NCBI GenBank assembly: GCA_028714175.1
Contig: JAQTMV010000001.1
Location: 19,899-83,898 of the forward strand
Direction: 5' to 3'
From: Methylococcales bacterium
Lineage (GTDB): Bacteria; Pseudomonadota; Gammaproteobacteria; Methylococcales; Methylomonadaceae
DNA length: 64,000 bases
A model generated the notes under the pieces. It saw nothing but the letters and a program-made list of their open reading frames with translations, was not told the origin of the DNA and did no database searches. Both the position numbers and the translations under genes were made by a program. This document shows positions 45,905 through 55,613 of this stretch, one piece after another. Every line of letters starts with the position of its first letter. The stretch's first letter is position 1.

Positions 45905-46924
45905 TTAATGCACCGCGGTAAAAACTAGCGGATTAGGCCGCGCTAATACTTGTTGGGCTCTAATATCAGCGCCAGATGGAAGTTTTTTAGGGCTGTTATC
46001 TATCCAGGCAGCAATATCTTTCCATGTCGTAGGCGCTTGTAAATCGCGCAATAACATATGATAACCTTGCTGATAAAATGCCACAGTTTTTTCTGATTCA
46101 TCAGTAGCGAGAAATTTCTTCAAAAAAGCATAGGTCGGTTTTTTGGGGATAATTTCATCCTTTTCCCCGTAAAGCACTAAAAAATTTCCATGTAACAGCG
46201 ATGCATAATTAAATGCCGAATCCATCAGGTCGGTCAGTCCGTAAACAGTTTCAACACGGGTTGCTTTGATAACTAAAGGATCCCGTCCCAAGGCACGAAG
46301 CATTTCGATATTATCCGAGGCCATGACCCCAAGTCCTTCGCCCGTTAAAGTTAGCCAAGGCACGCTATGCGCCAGTGCCCACAACAAACTTCTTTGATAC
46401 CAGGGCATGGTTGGGCGCGCCCATAGTGCCGGAGAGACGAGAATAATGCCATTAACTTGCGGCATTTTTACCTGGTTTAAAGAGTTTATAATGATCGCAC
46501 CGCCCATGCTTTCGCCCAGTAGATAAACAGGACGGCTTGGGTAACGTTTTTTTAATAGATGCACTAAAACCTGTAAGTCATCAGTATAGGTTGCTTCTCC
46601 CGCCCATAAGCCACGCTGAGGAGCTGCACCAAAGCCACGTTGATCATAGGCAAAACAGGCAATACCAAGTTTGCTGAAATACTCTCCCGGTTGTTGAAAA
46701 AAATGGCTGTAATCATTAAATCCGTGCAACGCAATGAGTACCGCACGTGGTTCGGTATTGGGCAACCAATGGCGTAACGGTAAGTATGTGCCATCTTCAG
46801 TCCGAAAAGTATTTTCGCTAATTTGTGCCGCAAAGTTTTTCTCGCCAGGCGGATAAGTCATCGGCATACAAGCACTTAATGCAGTAAGTAGCAAAAGGGA
46901 GATTATTGTATGCTGGGTGTTCAT
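45905..46924 (-). CDS. Alpha/beta-hydrolase lipoprotein, monoacylglycerol-lipase-like
   Basis: About 339 residues from ATG at 46924, with a lipoprotein signal ('SLLLLTALSACMP'). The body is a Hydrolase_4-type alpha/beta hydrolase: oxyanion region 'LIALHGFNDYSHFF', 'FAYDQRGFGAAPQRGLWAG', nucleophile elbow 'YLLGESMGGAI', acid in 'LYGEKDEIIP' and histidine in 'QGYHMLLRD'. It probably hydrolyses lipid esters at the outer or inner membrane face. A longer start at 46978 would bury the signal peptide. Downstream lies the IS3 remnant region; upstream glk. Confidence 0.85.
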   Translation of the reverse strand: MNTQHTIISLLLLTALSACMPMTYPPGEKNFAAQISENTFRTEDGTYLPLRHWLPNTEPRAVLIALHGFNDYSHFFQQPGEYFSKLGIACFAYDQRGFGAAPQRGLWAGEATYTDDLQVLVHLLKKRYPSRPVYLLGESMGGAIIINSLNQVKMPQVNGIILVSPALWARPTMPWYQRSLLWALAHSVPWLTLTGEGLGVMASDNIEMLRALGRDPLVIKATRVETVYGLTDLMDSAFNYASLLHGNFLVLYGEKDEIIPKKPTYAFLKKFLATDESEKTVAFYQQGYHMLLRDLQAPTTWKDIAAWIDNSPKKLPSGADIRAQQVLARPNPLVFTAVH

Positions 46925-47058
46925 GATCTCCGGATACTGTTTTTTTAGAAGAATAAGGTAGCTATGAAAACTTGTCAAATTTCATGAAATCTGGTTCGGT
47001 AAGTCATTTGGCTATGAGCTTACCCGAACTGAAATATTAGAATTTATAGGGCCAGTCT

Positions 47059-48033
47059 TCATAAATCAAAATAGTTAATAGCTCCAATTAAAGGAGTGCG
47101 CGGGTTCACTGACAATTTTACCGGGATTTTATGGAGCAAGGGGAGGAAACGGCCTTTAGCTTTAAACGTGTGCATAAATTTACCGTCCTGCATTGCTGGC
47201 AGTATTTTTGGAGCTATACCACCGCCAATAAAAATCCCGCCCGTTGCAAGTGACTTTAATGCCAAATTGCCTGTTTCAGCCGCATAGAGTTCGACAAAAA
47301 GCCTTACCGCTTCTGCACATAAAGGGTCTTCTCCTGCAACGCCTAGGCGTGAAATAACGGCGTTTCTGTCAATGCCGCTGTTGCTATCAGGAACATCAGG
47401 GCAAGGCGGTGCAAACCCCAGGTCGCAGAGAAAATCATACAGGTGACTGAAACCGATACCCGATATGATGCGCTCGCAACTGACATGATCAGGATATATT
47501 TTTCTAAGGTAAGCCAACAGCTGGTCCTGCCGGGTATTTTGAGCGGCAAAGTCACTGTGGCCGCCTTCAGTCGCCATCGGATGGTGTTTGTTGCCGTCCC
47601 AATAAAGAATAGCTTCGCCCAAGCCTGTCCCAGCTGCTATGACTGCGATATTGCCCGCTTGAGTTTCTGCATCGGGATTCAACTCTACCAGATCATCTGC
47701 AGTCAAATACAGCATGCCCAGCGCCATGGCTTCCAGATCATTCAGGAGCTTTACTTTGGCTATGCCCAGCTTTTTTTTCAGCTCTGCGGCATCCAGCACC
47801 CACGGCAAATTAGTCGTTTGGCAGCGTTGGTTGACGACTGGGCCTGCAACCCCGAAACACGCTGACTTGATATTAACGTCAGCGGGTAAAAAATCGGCCA
47901 AAATATCATCAAATTCCGGGAATTGCTGGCTTGAGTAGGTTTGTTCCTGTAAGCATGTCAGTGAGCCGTTGGTATCTCTGGTCAAAATGGATAACACCGT
48001 TTTTGTTCCGCCTATATCGCCTGCAAGTATCAT
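47059..48033 (-). CDS. glk: Glucokinase
   Basis: A 324-residue ATP-dependent glucokinase of the proteobacterial Glk type: 'ILAGDIGGTKTVLSIL' phosphate-binding loop, 'ACFGVAGPVVNQRCQTTNLPW', 'VKLLNDLEAMALGM', 'AVIAAGTGLGEAIL', 'ATEGGHSDFA' and 'GGIFIGGGIAPKIL'. A GGAG seven bases before the ATG supports the start. It is co-directional with, and 3 bp after, the large GH15-like gene, suggesting joint glucan or glucose use. Confidence 0.96.
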   Translation of the reverse strand: MILAGDIGGTKTVLSILTRDTNGSLTCLQEQTYSSQQFPEFDDILADFLPADVNIKSACFGVAGPVVNQRCQTTNLPWVLDAAELKKKLGIAKVKLLNDLEAMALGMLYLTADDLVELNPDAETQAGNIAVIAAGTGLGEAILYWDGNKHHPMATEGGHSDFAAQNTRQDQLLAYLRKIYPDHVSCERIISGIGFSHLYDFLCDLGFAPPCPDVPDSNSGIDRNAVISRLGVAGEDPLCAEAVRLFVELYAAETGNLALKSLATGGIFIGGGIAPKILPAMQDGKFMHTFKAKGRFLPLLHKIPVKLSVNPRTPLIGAINYFDL

Positions 48034-48036
48034 TTT

Positions 48037-51000
48037 TTACTCCTTTTGTCTATTGTTAAGTAGATGTATTAAAGCATCGAGGATGCCATTGGCAACTTTA
48101 TGCGGCGGTAATTGATAAAAATCCTGCCAAGCTAATGATACACACTCTTCGTAATTTTCTTTGCTTTCGGGGTGAGATCGTAACCAGCTAATTTTTACTG
48201 CATGGCCAATAATAATGTCTGTTAATAAGGTATCATCAATATGTAATGATAGATTATCACGAAAAATAGACGCAATTGCTTTTAGCGCTTCTACCGTTAA
48301 TTGGCGATAGACGGGGGCTTGAATTTTGTTAAGCAAATGGTTGACGTACAACTTGAAGCTTTGTTCACCCGCCGTCATCTGTGACAGCGTATTCTCGCTA
48401 TCCAGCCTATTCTTACTGTTAAGTTTTTCACCTATCACCAGTCCTTTGCAATGGTGCAGGATGTCCCAGACACTGGCAAAAAATGCATTATTTTCTCTGC
48501 CGACGCTCCCTTGCTGTTCGCGCCATTGGTACCAGTCGCCAGTTTCTCTGCGGTCTTTTGGATCCATGCTGTTTGAGAAACGCGCACTGATTAATTCACG
48601 GCGACCAGTCTCAGACAGAGGGCCCTCATAGTGCAGCGTTTCAGCCAAATCCAGTTGATTTTCTGTATTGCTATAGTCTGCCAGAGTTTCCTTTACTTTT
48701 ATGGACAATTGATAAGGCGCTAAAGAAAGAAGCTCGTTAAAGGCCTGATCCAATGTACTGCTGCCTGATTCGCGTTGATGTCTGACGATAATCAGCTGCA
48801 GAATATGACCCACTCGTACCGTGTGCATATCGGTGAACAATTCTGGATTGGATTTGATTAACATGCCCAAATAAAGGATCAATTCCTGAATAATAATATG
48901 TTCGCTGGCATCATTATTATTGTAGGCGCGGATAGTTTGCAAAATTTCCGAGGAATCGGCGGGACGCGTTAAGGTTGCCCTGCCGCTGTAGGCGCGACCC
49001 AATGTTAGTGCATGCTGTCGAACCAGTATTTCGGTTGCCGCCTGTTCCAGGTTTATATCGTATTTGCCCAGTAATCCGGCACAGCGCCTGACAATGTACC
49101 AGGCATGTTGATCGCCGGCGCGCTCATAGATTTCTTCCAGCAAGTAATGCACATATCCGGCTGTGCCATCTATTGCTGTTAATCCGGTGTCATAATCCAG
49201 GCCATGACGAAGGCTCAGTAAACTTAGTGCTTCAAGTTGTGCGTATAGGTTGGCGCTGGTCTTTAGTTGCCCGATGAGTTGCTCATCCGGACTGATTTCC
49301 CATTCCGTCAACGTGTTTGTATCCAATGGTGCCGGCGGCGCGGTAGTCAATGGCAATACCTGAAAAAAGGGCCGCTCTGCTTCCTCCCAGGAAGCTTTAG
49401 AAAATTGAAAATCATGCAAATAGTTGATTTTTTCATAGCTTGCCGTTTCTGCAAATTCGGAAAGTAATCCCAGTTGTACCGAAAGGCCTTGCGTAAAGCC
49501 GCTTTGCAGTTCTTTAATGAAGCCAATAAGGACTTCACGGTTATGACTGCCTAACATATTATGCCTGATAGTCATAACAACCAGAGGGTTGCCCGTTCTG
49601 TCCCAATGTTTATAGATATACGCAAATTCCAGGCGCAGACGCTGTATTAGCAAGCGGTTATCCATCGCAAGATAAAAACCTTTTTGATTAAGGCACTGCG
49701 GCAAAAAAAGCAGCCGCTCACCTGCCAGTATATACATTTTGGATGTTGCCAGCGTCCTAAGTTGCCGCAGCGGGCGGCCTGTTAAACCGATTCGGTCATT
49801 TCTGCCTACATGTGTATAGGCTTCGGCGAGCTCCATCGCTTCTCTGACCTGTATAGGTATTATTTCGGCAAGTGTCTGTGTATCAATGCCTTCAGCGATC
49901 AAATCGTTCTGCACAGCTTCATCCTGTGCCAGCAGTGCGATTTGTAGTTTGTACGCCTTTTGCTTAATGACTTTATATCTGCCAAGCGGATCGATGTCAT
50001 CTATATCCAGTAAACCATCCTGAATCAGACTTCCCAATATAAAAAGACTTTGTGCCCAAACCAAAGGAATATTTTCGTTCGGAACACGCTCCTGGCTATG
50101 GGGGCTGGCTTTTTCTGCTGCAATCGACGCTATTGGAACACCATAAAGTTCCGGTAATAATTGCTGGCCATTTTGTTCAACGAGTAAACTTTCCAGTTTA
50201 TTACGATAACGCATGGCGGCATCGTTATCGCCTCTGAATAAGTTGGTAAGCAGTAAATAGGTAAAAAACAAGGGCCATTCACATTCAATATCCATGAATT
50301 GTTTTAATTCATGCGGGTCATAATATTGGCGATAACCATCTTCTATTGCCGTTTGATGGCCGTCTAGCAAGAAGCGTTTGCAGCCATACCGGCCTTCCAG
50401 TTTTTCGCAAATAATTGCTTCTGTTTTTGCCCGGATGACCTCATTATCAATCGCGAAAGCGGGAAATCCGGTGATACTGAGAACGGCTGAATCCGTTTCT
50501 TTGGAAATGGATTCTCTGGGTAAGAGTGATTCCAGCGTAATCCGTGTCCTGGCGATATCGTCGCTGATTACATGGACAACAGACGCTTGTCCGCCCTTTC
50601 TGCCAAATAAATTAAAACCGGACAGCGCTTCCAGCGCCGCTTTAGCCATGCCGATTGAGCTGGCATTCAACTCGGCGATGCCATGATTAATTTTATGGCC
50701 GCGCTCCCAGATACCGTAATCAGGTGTGCGGTAAGTTCGACTGATATAGTGAACCAGGTTTTGTACAAAATTGACTTCATCTATCGTAAATACAATGCGT
50801 AAGCCGGATGCCGTCATTTGCGCCAGCATCAACAGAAACAAAGACGTGGCATCCAGTTGCAAATGCCCCCATTCATGATCACCCACGACACAACCCCCCG
50901 ATTTTGTGTCGTATTTGGCATGCAAGGCGTCCATCGGGTTCTGGGACTGCTTGAATTTTTCAACTTTCGGCGCCTGCCGCATCATGGCCGTCAGCAGTCC

Positions 51001-51264
51001 TCGCATCAACTTGACGACACTTTGCTCAAGAACGTAGGTTCGTCCCTGATTTTCTGCAACGCGGCGGAAAGCCAGCGCCAGTCCCCATGCCGCAAGTATG
51101 CTGTAGACATTATCCCTTACCCAGGCATCGGTATAGTTGCCATGGCCATTAACAGCCGTGCTGGCAGGCAGTAAACCGCTTACCCAATCCTGTTTGTCAA
51201 GAATGATGTCCTGCACCTGCCGGTAGTAAGTATCAAGTTTGTCGTTCGAGTCATTCAATTTCAT
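48037..51264 (-). CDS. Large GH15/phosphorylase-kinase-subunit-like protein
   Basis: About 1,075 residues. The N-terminal half is an (alpha/alpha)6 domain like glycoside hydrolase family 15 and eukaryotic phosphorylase kinase alpha/beta subunits: 'SGLLPASTAVNGHGNYTDAWVRDNVYSILAAWGLAL', then 'DHEWGHLQLDATSLFLLMLAQM' and 'RKGGQASVVHVISDD'. The C-terminal half is helical and less clear. It may hydrolyse an alpha-glucan or regulate glycogen turnover; bacterial members are poorly studied. No signal peptide. It precedes glk by 3 bp. The start could be 51273 or the ATG at 51264. Confidence 0.85.
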   Translation of the reverse strand: MKLNDSNDKLDTYYRQVQDIILDKQDWVSGLLPASTAVNGHGNYTDAWVRDNVYSILAAWGLALAFRRVAENQGRTYVLEQSVVKLMRGLLTAMMRQAPKVEKFKQSQNPMDALHAKYDTKSGGCVVGDHEWGHLQLDATSLFLLMLAQMTASGLRIVFTIDEVNFVQNLVHYISRTYRTPDYGIWERGHKINHGIAELNASSIGMAKAALEALSGFNLFGRKGGQASVVHVISDDIARTRITLESLLPRESISKETDSAVLSITGFPAFAIDNEVIRAKTEAIICEKLEGRYGCKRFLLDGHQTAIEDGYRQYYDPHELKQFMDIECEWPLFFTYLLLTNLFRGDNDAAMRYRNKLESLLVEQNGQQLLPELYGVPIASIAAEKASPHSQERVPNENIPLVWAQSLFILGSLIQDGLLDIDDIDPLGRYKVIKQKAYKLQIALLAQDEAVQNDLIAEGIDTQTLAEIIPIQVREAMELAEAYTHVGRNDRIGLTGRPLRQLRTLATSKMYILAGERLLFLPQCLNQKGFYLAMDNRLLIQRLRLEFAYIYKHWDRTGNPLVVMTIRHNMLGSHNREVLIGFIKELQSGFTQGLSVQLGLLSEFAETASYEKINYLHDFQFSKASWEEAERPFFQVLPLTTAPPAPLDTNTLTEWEISPDEQLIGQLKTSANLYAQLEALSLLSLRHGLDYDTGLTAIDGTAGYVHYLLEEIYERAGDQHAWYIVRRCAGLLGKYDINLEQAATEILVRQHALTLGRAYSGRATLTRPADSSEILQTIRAYNNNDASEHIIIQELILYLGMLIKSNPELFTDMHTVRVGHILQLIIVRHQRESGSSTLDQAFNELLSLAPYQLSIKVKETLADYSNTENQLDLAETLHYEGPLSETGRRELISARFSNSMDPKDRRETGDWYQWREQQGSVGRENNAFFASVWDILHHCKGLVIGEKLNSKNRLDSENTLSQMTAGEQSFKLYVNHLLNKIQAPVYRQLTVEALKAIASIFRDNLSLHIDDTLLTDIIIGHAVKISWLRSHPESKENYEECVSLAWQDFYQLPPHKVANGILDALIHLLNNRQKE

Positions 51265-51837
51265 GTTGTGCAATGCGCCGATTATCCAGTGAAAACGTTA
51301 TAGTCATAAGAAATTCTCAAGCAGAAGTTGTGCCATCATTCATTTTACCAACAGTTTCAGCTTGATACAGCCGGAATTGCAATTGCTATAGGTGGACTGA
51401 TGTCTTATTTTGAGATTCTGTCGGCTAATTTGGGGGGTAACAATCAGTATGTCGGGAAATCTGCGAAATTGAAAAAAAGATGATTTTTTGACAGATATAA
51501 CTTAATACCAGTTTTTGCACCAAGTTTGATTTTAATCTTACAAAGCGCACTGAAATAGCGCTATTTTTAATTAAGCGCTTATATGGCTTTAAAGATCCGC
51601 GCAAGCCGGGGGCTGGCCCGCGCAAATTGAATGATAGACAACATTATCAATTACTCAATAGTTATAATGGCATATAATCGGTTCATTAACGGCTGGATCA
51701 TTTCGAGTTCAGATTTTGAGTGCTTTTAATTGATTGCCCATTTAAACTGACAATAAAATCAAATCAGGCGACGATCGCAAACCCAACTTCATGATTCATC
51801 CCTTAAAATAACCGTCTTAACCAAGAGGACTTTTCTT
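51265..51837. other. Gene-free divergent intergenic region
   Basis: About 570 bp between the minus-strand GH15-like gene and the plus-strand SHOCT gene. It should hold both promoters; GTTATAATGGCATATAATCGG at about 51661-51681 offers two TATAAT-like boxes for the SHOCT gene. No coding pattern, tRNA or clear repeat was seen. Confidence 0.5.
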
Positions 51838-52695
51838 ATGAAACAGCTTACGCCGGAAGGCCGGCAAATAATCAATAATATTGCACAACGTTATAATTTT
51901 AGTCCCGATGCCGTATTCAGCATGTTGCTATCGGTAATTAACGGCAACGGTTCTATGGCGCAGTTTAATCATCCTGAATTTGGCGGTTCCGGCCAATGGA
52001 TGAAGGGCGGCATGATTATGTTGGGCGATATGTTCAATAACAGCTTAAAAAACAGTGTAGGCGGGCTGTGCCAGGAGCTTTCCAATCTGATAGCCAATCA
52101 ACCGGGCCTTATTCAAAGCGGCAGCTTTCAATCGCAGCACCAAGGCACTCAGCAACAAAGTAATTACGGTGGAGGTAATCAACAACAGCAAAATAGTTCC
52201 GGACCTACCGGACCAGTCAGTTTGTTTGTGCCACCGCCAGCCGGCAATTCCGGAAACTGGTGGCCCGCAGGTCTGCAATTTCCCACCAGCACAGGGTCGC
52301 AAAATAACGTCCGTTATGCGTACTTTGCCACGATCCGGCGACTGGCTATCGAAGTCAATGGACATGTAACGCTTTACGATACGCTGGATCATCAGATCGG
52401 TGGTTTTTCCCAGCAACAGTCGGTAGGTGGTTCTATTACTTTTACCAGTCAATACGGGCTGGTCGATGTTAATACGCTACCCATCATTTCTATCGACAAT
52501 GTGCCTGTGCAAAAGCCGGCTCAATCTCAACCTGCCCCCTCCAGTATTCAACCGACACCTGTTAATGCACCAGTTGCAAGTCAAGAGGCGGATATTTTTG
52601 AAGCTATCGAGAAATTGGCCAATCTGAAAGATAAAGGCATCTTGACAGATACTGAATACAGTGCCAAGAAAGCGGAACTGTTAGCCAGGCTATAA
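51838..52695 (+). CDS. SHOCT-domain protein of unknown function
   Basis: A 285-residue soluble protein with an AGAGGA element before the ATG. Residues 1-90 are helical, 'LTPEGRQIINNIAQRYNFSP' onward. A glutamine/serine/glycine-rich low-complexity linker follows (about 100-130), then a beta-rich part (about 140-225, 'WWPAGLQFPTSTGSQNNVRYAYFATIRRLAI'), a proline/glutamine linker, and a C-terminal SHOCT motif ('IFEAIEKLANLKDKGILTDTEY'). SHOCT domains commonly mediate oligomerisation. Function unknown. Confidence 0.8.
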   Translation: MKQLTPEGRQIINNIAQRYNFSPDAVFSMLLSVINGNGSMAQFNHPEFGGSGQWMKGGMIMLGDMFNNSLKNSVGGLCQELSNLIANQPGLIQSGSFQSQHQGTQQQSNYGGGNQQQQNSSGPTGPVSLFVPPPAGNSGNWWPAGLQFPTSTGSQNNVRYAYFATIRRLAIEVNGHVTLYDTLDHQIGGFSQQQSVGGSITFTSQYGLVDVNTLPIISIDNVPVQKPAQSQPAPSSIQPTPVNAPVASQEADIFEAIEKLANLKDKGILTDTEYSAKKAELLARL

Positions 52696-52769
52696 CATGT
52701 CCACTTTGTAGAGCAAAACTCTCTTAAGCTTGGCATGAACGGATCTTATATTATCAATAGGTTATATTC

Positions 52770-52794
52770 CTGGCGAAGCCTTCGGCTTCGCCAG
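52770..52794. terminator. Strong hairpin after the SHOCT gene
   Basis: CTGGCGAAGCC-TTC-GGCTTCGCCAG is a perfect 11-bp stem with a 3-base loop, 75 bp past the SHOCT stop codon. There is no T run after it, so it may be a terminator needing help, an RNA-stabilising stem or a short REP. Confidence 0.6.
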
Positions 52795-52864
52795 GAGAGA
52801 CTTGTCGAACCATGAGCGTATTCTAATTTTTTTGAGGTTCCCATAATTTCATCTGACTACATTT

Positions 52865-53380
52865 ATGAAAGCCACTAAAGCAGCCAAATTGCGCAGTGTA
52901 ATATTCTTACTGTTCATGTGTTTATGCCTTGAAAATGTGACGGCAGAAACCCGCATAGCTGTTCTGGATTTTGAGCTAAAAGACGTGACGCTGGCTCCGC
53001 GCATAGCCACCGAAATATTGCGCACCGCCTCAATTAAGCCGATGCTGGACAATGAGCTTAAGCATTCAGGTTACGAACTCGTGCCCATCCCTGAGGATGC
53101 TCAACAGCAAGCGACTGCCGGAGTCGGCTATCTATTTGATCATGCTGATGTTGCAGCTCAGCTCGGCGATAAATATGGCGCCGATTATGTGGTTGTCGGA
53201 CGACTGCACAAGCCCAGTTTCCTGTTTTTTTATCTTATGGCCCATCTGGTCGATGTCAAAAAAGCAACTCTGGTCGGTAATTACCTTTCTGAAGTCAAAG
53301 GCGGCGAGAAGAAATTAGTCGCGAAAGGCGTAGAAAACCTTGCAGCCAAAATCATTAAAACCCTTAATGCGACAGAGTAA
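52865..53380 (+). CDS. DUF2380-family secreted protein
   Basis: A 171-residue protein with a signal peptide (cleavage near VTA|ETRIAVLDFEL). The mature part 'TRIAVLDFELKDVTLAP', 'VGYLFDHADVAAQLGDKYGADYVVVGRLHKPSFLFFYLMAHLVDV' is typical of the DUF2380 family, often found in methylotrophs and near PQQ-dependent dehydrogenase functions. Its fold resembles periplasmic assembly proteins that read 'AVLDFE' beta strands. Function unknown. It precedes, by about 1 kb, the PQQ-linked ABC cluster on the same strand, with a MOSC gene in between on the other strand. Confidence 0.82.
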   Translation: MKATKAAKLRSVIFLLFMCLCLENVTAETRIAVLDFELKDVTLAPRIATEILRTASIKPMLDNELKHSGYELVPIPEDAQQQATAGVGYLFDHADVAAQLGDKYGADYVVVGRLHKPSFLFFYLMAHLVDVKKATLVGNYLSEVKGGEKKLVAKGVENLAAKIIKTLNATE

Positions 53381-53388
53381 TCCGATAA

Positions 53389-54213
53389 CTAGATCGGCGG
53401 TTGTTTTGCGCCTGTTACTTTAACTTGTACAGTATCGCCGACCGTCAATATGCCGCATTGGTTATGCAGTGCGTTTTGTCCAAAGTAGACTTTATTCTGC
53501 CATTTTCTGAAACGGTTGAGCGTGCTTAATGGTTCTTTGCCTGTTTGCGCTGTTTCCGGATCTATAGTGGGAATCGAGCAGCGGGAGCAGGGCTTGGGCA
53601 GTCTGAAATCAATTGATCCAATGCTGATTTCACGCCAGCTGTCTTCGGCATAATCGGGGCAGCCGGAAATAACCAGATTGGGTCTGAAGCGTGTCATTGG
53701 TAAATTCAACTGCATTTGCTGATTTAATGAGACCAGCGAGTTTTCAGCAATAATCAGAAAAGGAAATCCGTCAGAAAATGCCACGTTGTCAGTGGCAAAC
53801 CCATAGTTGGCATCAACGGGGCGAATCATTTCATCAGGTTGATACACCAGCCGGCAGTCCGTCTTTAAAAAATCGCTCAGCCATTGATCGGCTTCAGTTG
53901 AAACGCTGTACGCATCGCACTGGTCGTGCCAAATAGTACTGTTAATGATGTCGCCATCAACAGGACTTAGAGGCAGCGCCAGGTTTTTCATTCCTGATGC
54001 AGACAGGATTAAATGGCAGCCGGTTAGCGCTGTTTTAATTAAAGCCATTTGCGGTAATTTGCGCTGACTAAGGAATTGCCCGGCAGCATCAACAAGCATC
54101 CATTTTCTATCGTACTGAAGTCCTGTTTTCGTAACTTTCCAGCTGTTTGCACTAATTCCCGCTAATGATTTTACCGGATAAATGGTTATAGAGCTTAAAG
54201 TCATGTGTGTCAT
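53389..54213 (-). CDS. MOSC-domain protein (YcbX/mARC-like, without ferredoxin domain)
   Basis: A 274-residue protein with the N-terminal MOSC beta barrel ('ITIYPVKSLAGISANSWKVTKTGLQYDRKWMLVD') and the C-terminal MOSC catalytic domain ('TRFRPNLVISG', 'FRLPKPCSRCSIPTIDPETAQTG'), whose cysteine is the molybdenum ligand. Relatives reduce N-hydroxylated compounds. Unlike E. coli YcbX it lacks the C-terminal 2Fe-2S ferredoxin domain, so it needs an external electron donor. It is transcribed opposite to both neighbours. Confidence 0.9.
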   Translation of the reverse strand: MTHMTLSSITIYPVKSLAGISANSWKVTKTGLQYDRKWMLVDAAGQFLSQRKLPQMALIKTALTGCHLILSASGMKNLALPLSPVDGDIINSTIWHDQCDAYSVSTEADQWLSDFLKTDCRLVYQPDEMIRPVDANYGFATDNVAFSDGFPFLIIAENSLVSLNQQMQLNLPMTRFRPNLVISGCPDYAEDSWREISIGSIDFRLPKPCSRCSIPTIDPETAQTGKEPLSTLNRFRKWQNKVYFGQNALHNQCGILTVGDTVQVKVTGAKQPPI

Positions 54214-54411
54214 TTTGGTCGACCTTTAAATTCCAGTCCGGGCTCAGAAAAGTTAGACTCGGAAGAATGATGATGATTGAAGTTTGAGTGAATTGAACTC
54301 AGGTATCAAGAATTAGTTCAACTGCCGGTTGTAGTAAACTTTTGCGAAAACTAAAAAAAAGTTTGTGAATCCGTTAGAATTAGAAAACATGAACTTTTTT
54401 ATTGTTAGGAA

Positions 54412-55611
54412 ATGATGCAATCAATTAACTTAGCCTTTAGGATAATTGTTAATATTTTATTAATTATTCAGTTACTTAACGTGGGACTTGTTTATGCCAA
54501 AACTAAACAGACAATCAATATTGCTTATTTAACACAAGAACAGAACATTCCACCGCCATCGTCAAATCTGGATGTTTTTATTAAAAACAAGGGGGTTTCA
54601 GGAGCTGAACTGGCGATTAATGATAACAATACCACCGGAGAATTTACCGGACAGCATTTTAATTTGAAAAAATTTATTGTGCCGCTGGATGGCAATGTTG
54701 TTGATACGTTTAATAAAGAGTTAGCCAAAAAATTTCCATTTGTTGTGGTTAACTTGCCTGCTGATCAGATAAACCTGCTTGCTGATTTGCCTGCTGCCAA
54801 GCAAATGCTGTTATTCGATGTGGCAACAGTGGATGATGCGTTACGCAATGAGCAATGCCGCAATAATGTTTTGCATATTATGCCCAGCCGGGCGATGCGG
54901 GCTGATGCATTGGCGCAATACATGATGAAGAAACGCTGGAGCAAGTGGTTTCTGGTCATAGGAACCACTCCGGAAGATCAATTATTTGCCGAGGCGCTCA
55001 GGCGGGCTGCCAAGCGTTTCGGTATGGACATAGTGGCGGAAAAAACCTGGGAGCATACCTATGATGCCAGGCGCACGGCTCAATCCGAGGTAGCGGTATT
55101 TACCCAGTTGGATGATGACTATGATGTGCTGGTGGTAGCCGATGAACAAGGCCAGTTTGGCGAATATCTTGACTATCAGACCTGGATTCCAAGACCGGTG
55201 ATTGGCACTCAGGGTCTGATTGCTACGGCATGGCATAGAACTCATGAGCAATGGGGCGCTGTGCAGATTCAAAATCGCTTCAAGGAAAAAGCCGGGCGCT
55301 GGATGGAGGAGCAGGATTATGCCGCTTATTTAGCCGTAAGAGCTATTGGCGAGGCGACGACACGCACTAAATCCAATGACACAAACCAGGTTAAAAATTA
55401 TATGTTGAGTGACGCGTTTGCATTACAGGGTTATAAAGGCAATCCTTTATCCTTTCGCTCCTGGGATGGACAGTTGCGGCAGCCGGTTTTACTGGCGGCT
55501 TCCCGGTCATTAGTCGCTGTCGCTCCGATTGAAGGGTTTCTGCATCCAAAAACTGAACTGGATACGTTAGGTTATGATCAACCTGAAACTCAATGTAAAT
55601 GGGATAAATAA
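54412..55611 (+). CDS. Substrate-binding protein of the PQQ-associated ABC system
   Basis: A 399-residue protein with an N-terminal hydrophobic signal, then a branched-chain-amino-acid-type periplasmic binding fold: 'KTKQTINIAYLTQEQNIPPP', 'VSGAELAINDNNTTGEFTGQHF', 'FLVIGTTPEDQLFAEALRRAAKRFGM', 'RPVIGTQGLIATAWHRTHEQWGAVQIQNRF'. It matches the family annotated as ABC binding protein of PQQ-dependent alcohol dehydrogenase systems. The ligand is unknown. Start is one of two tandem ATG codons. It lies 2 bp before the beta-propeller gene and leads a four-gene operon. Confidence 0.88.
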   Translation: MMQSINLAFRIIVNILLIIQLLNVGLVYAKTKQTINIAYLTQEQNIPPPSSNLDVFIKNKGVSGAELAINDNNTTGEFTGQHFNLKKFIVPLDGNVVDTFNKELAKKFPFVVVNLPADQINLLADLPAAKQMLLFDVATVDDALRNEQCRNNVLHIMPSRAMRADALAQYMMKKRWSKWFLVIGTTPEDQLFAEALRRAAKRFGMDIVAEKTWEHTYDARRTAQSEVAVFTQLDDDYDVLVVADEQGQFGEYLDYQTWIPRPVIGTQGLIATAWHRTHEQWGAVQIQNRFKEKAGRWMEEQDYAAYLAVRAIGEATTRTKSNDTNQVKNYMLSDAFALQGYKGNPLSFRSWDGQLRQPVLLAASRSLVAVAPIEGFLHPKTELDTLGYDQPETQCKWDK

Positions 55612-55613
55612 TA

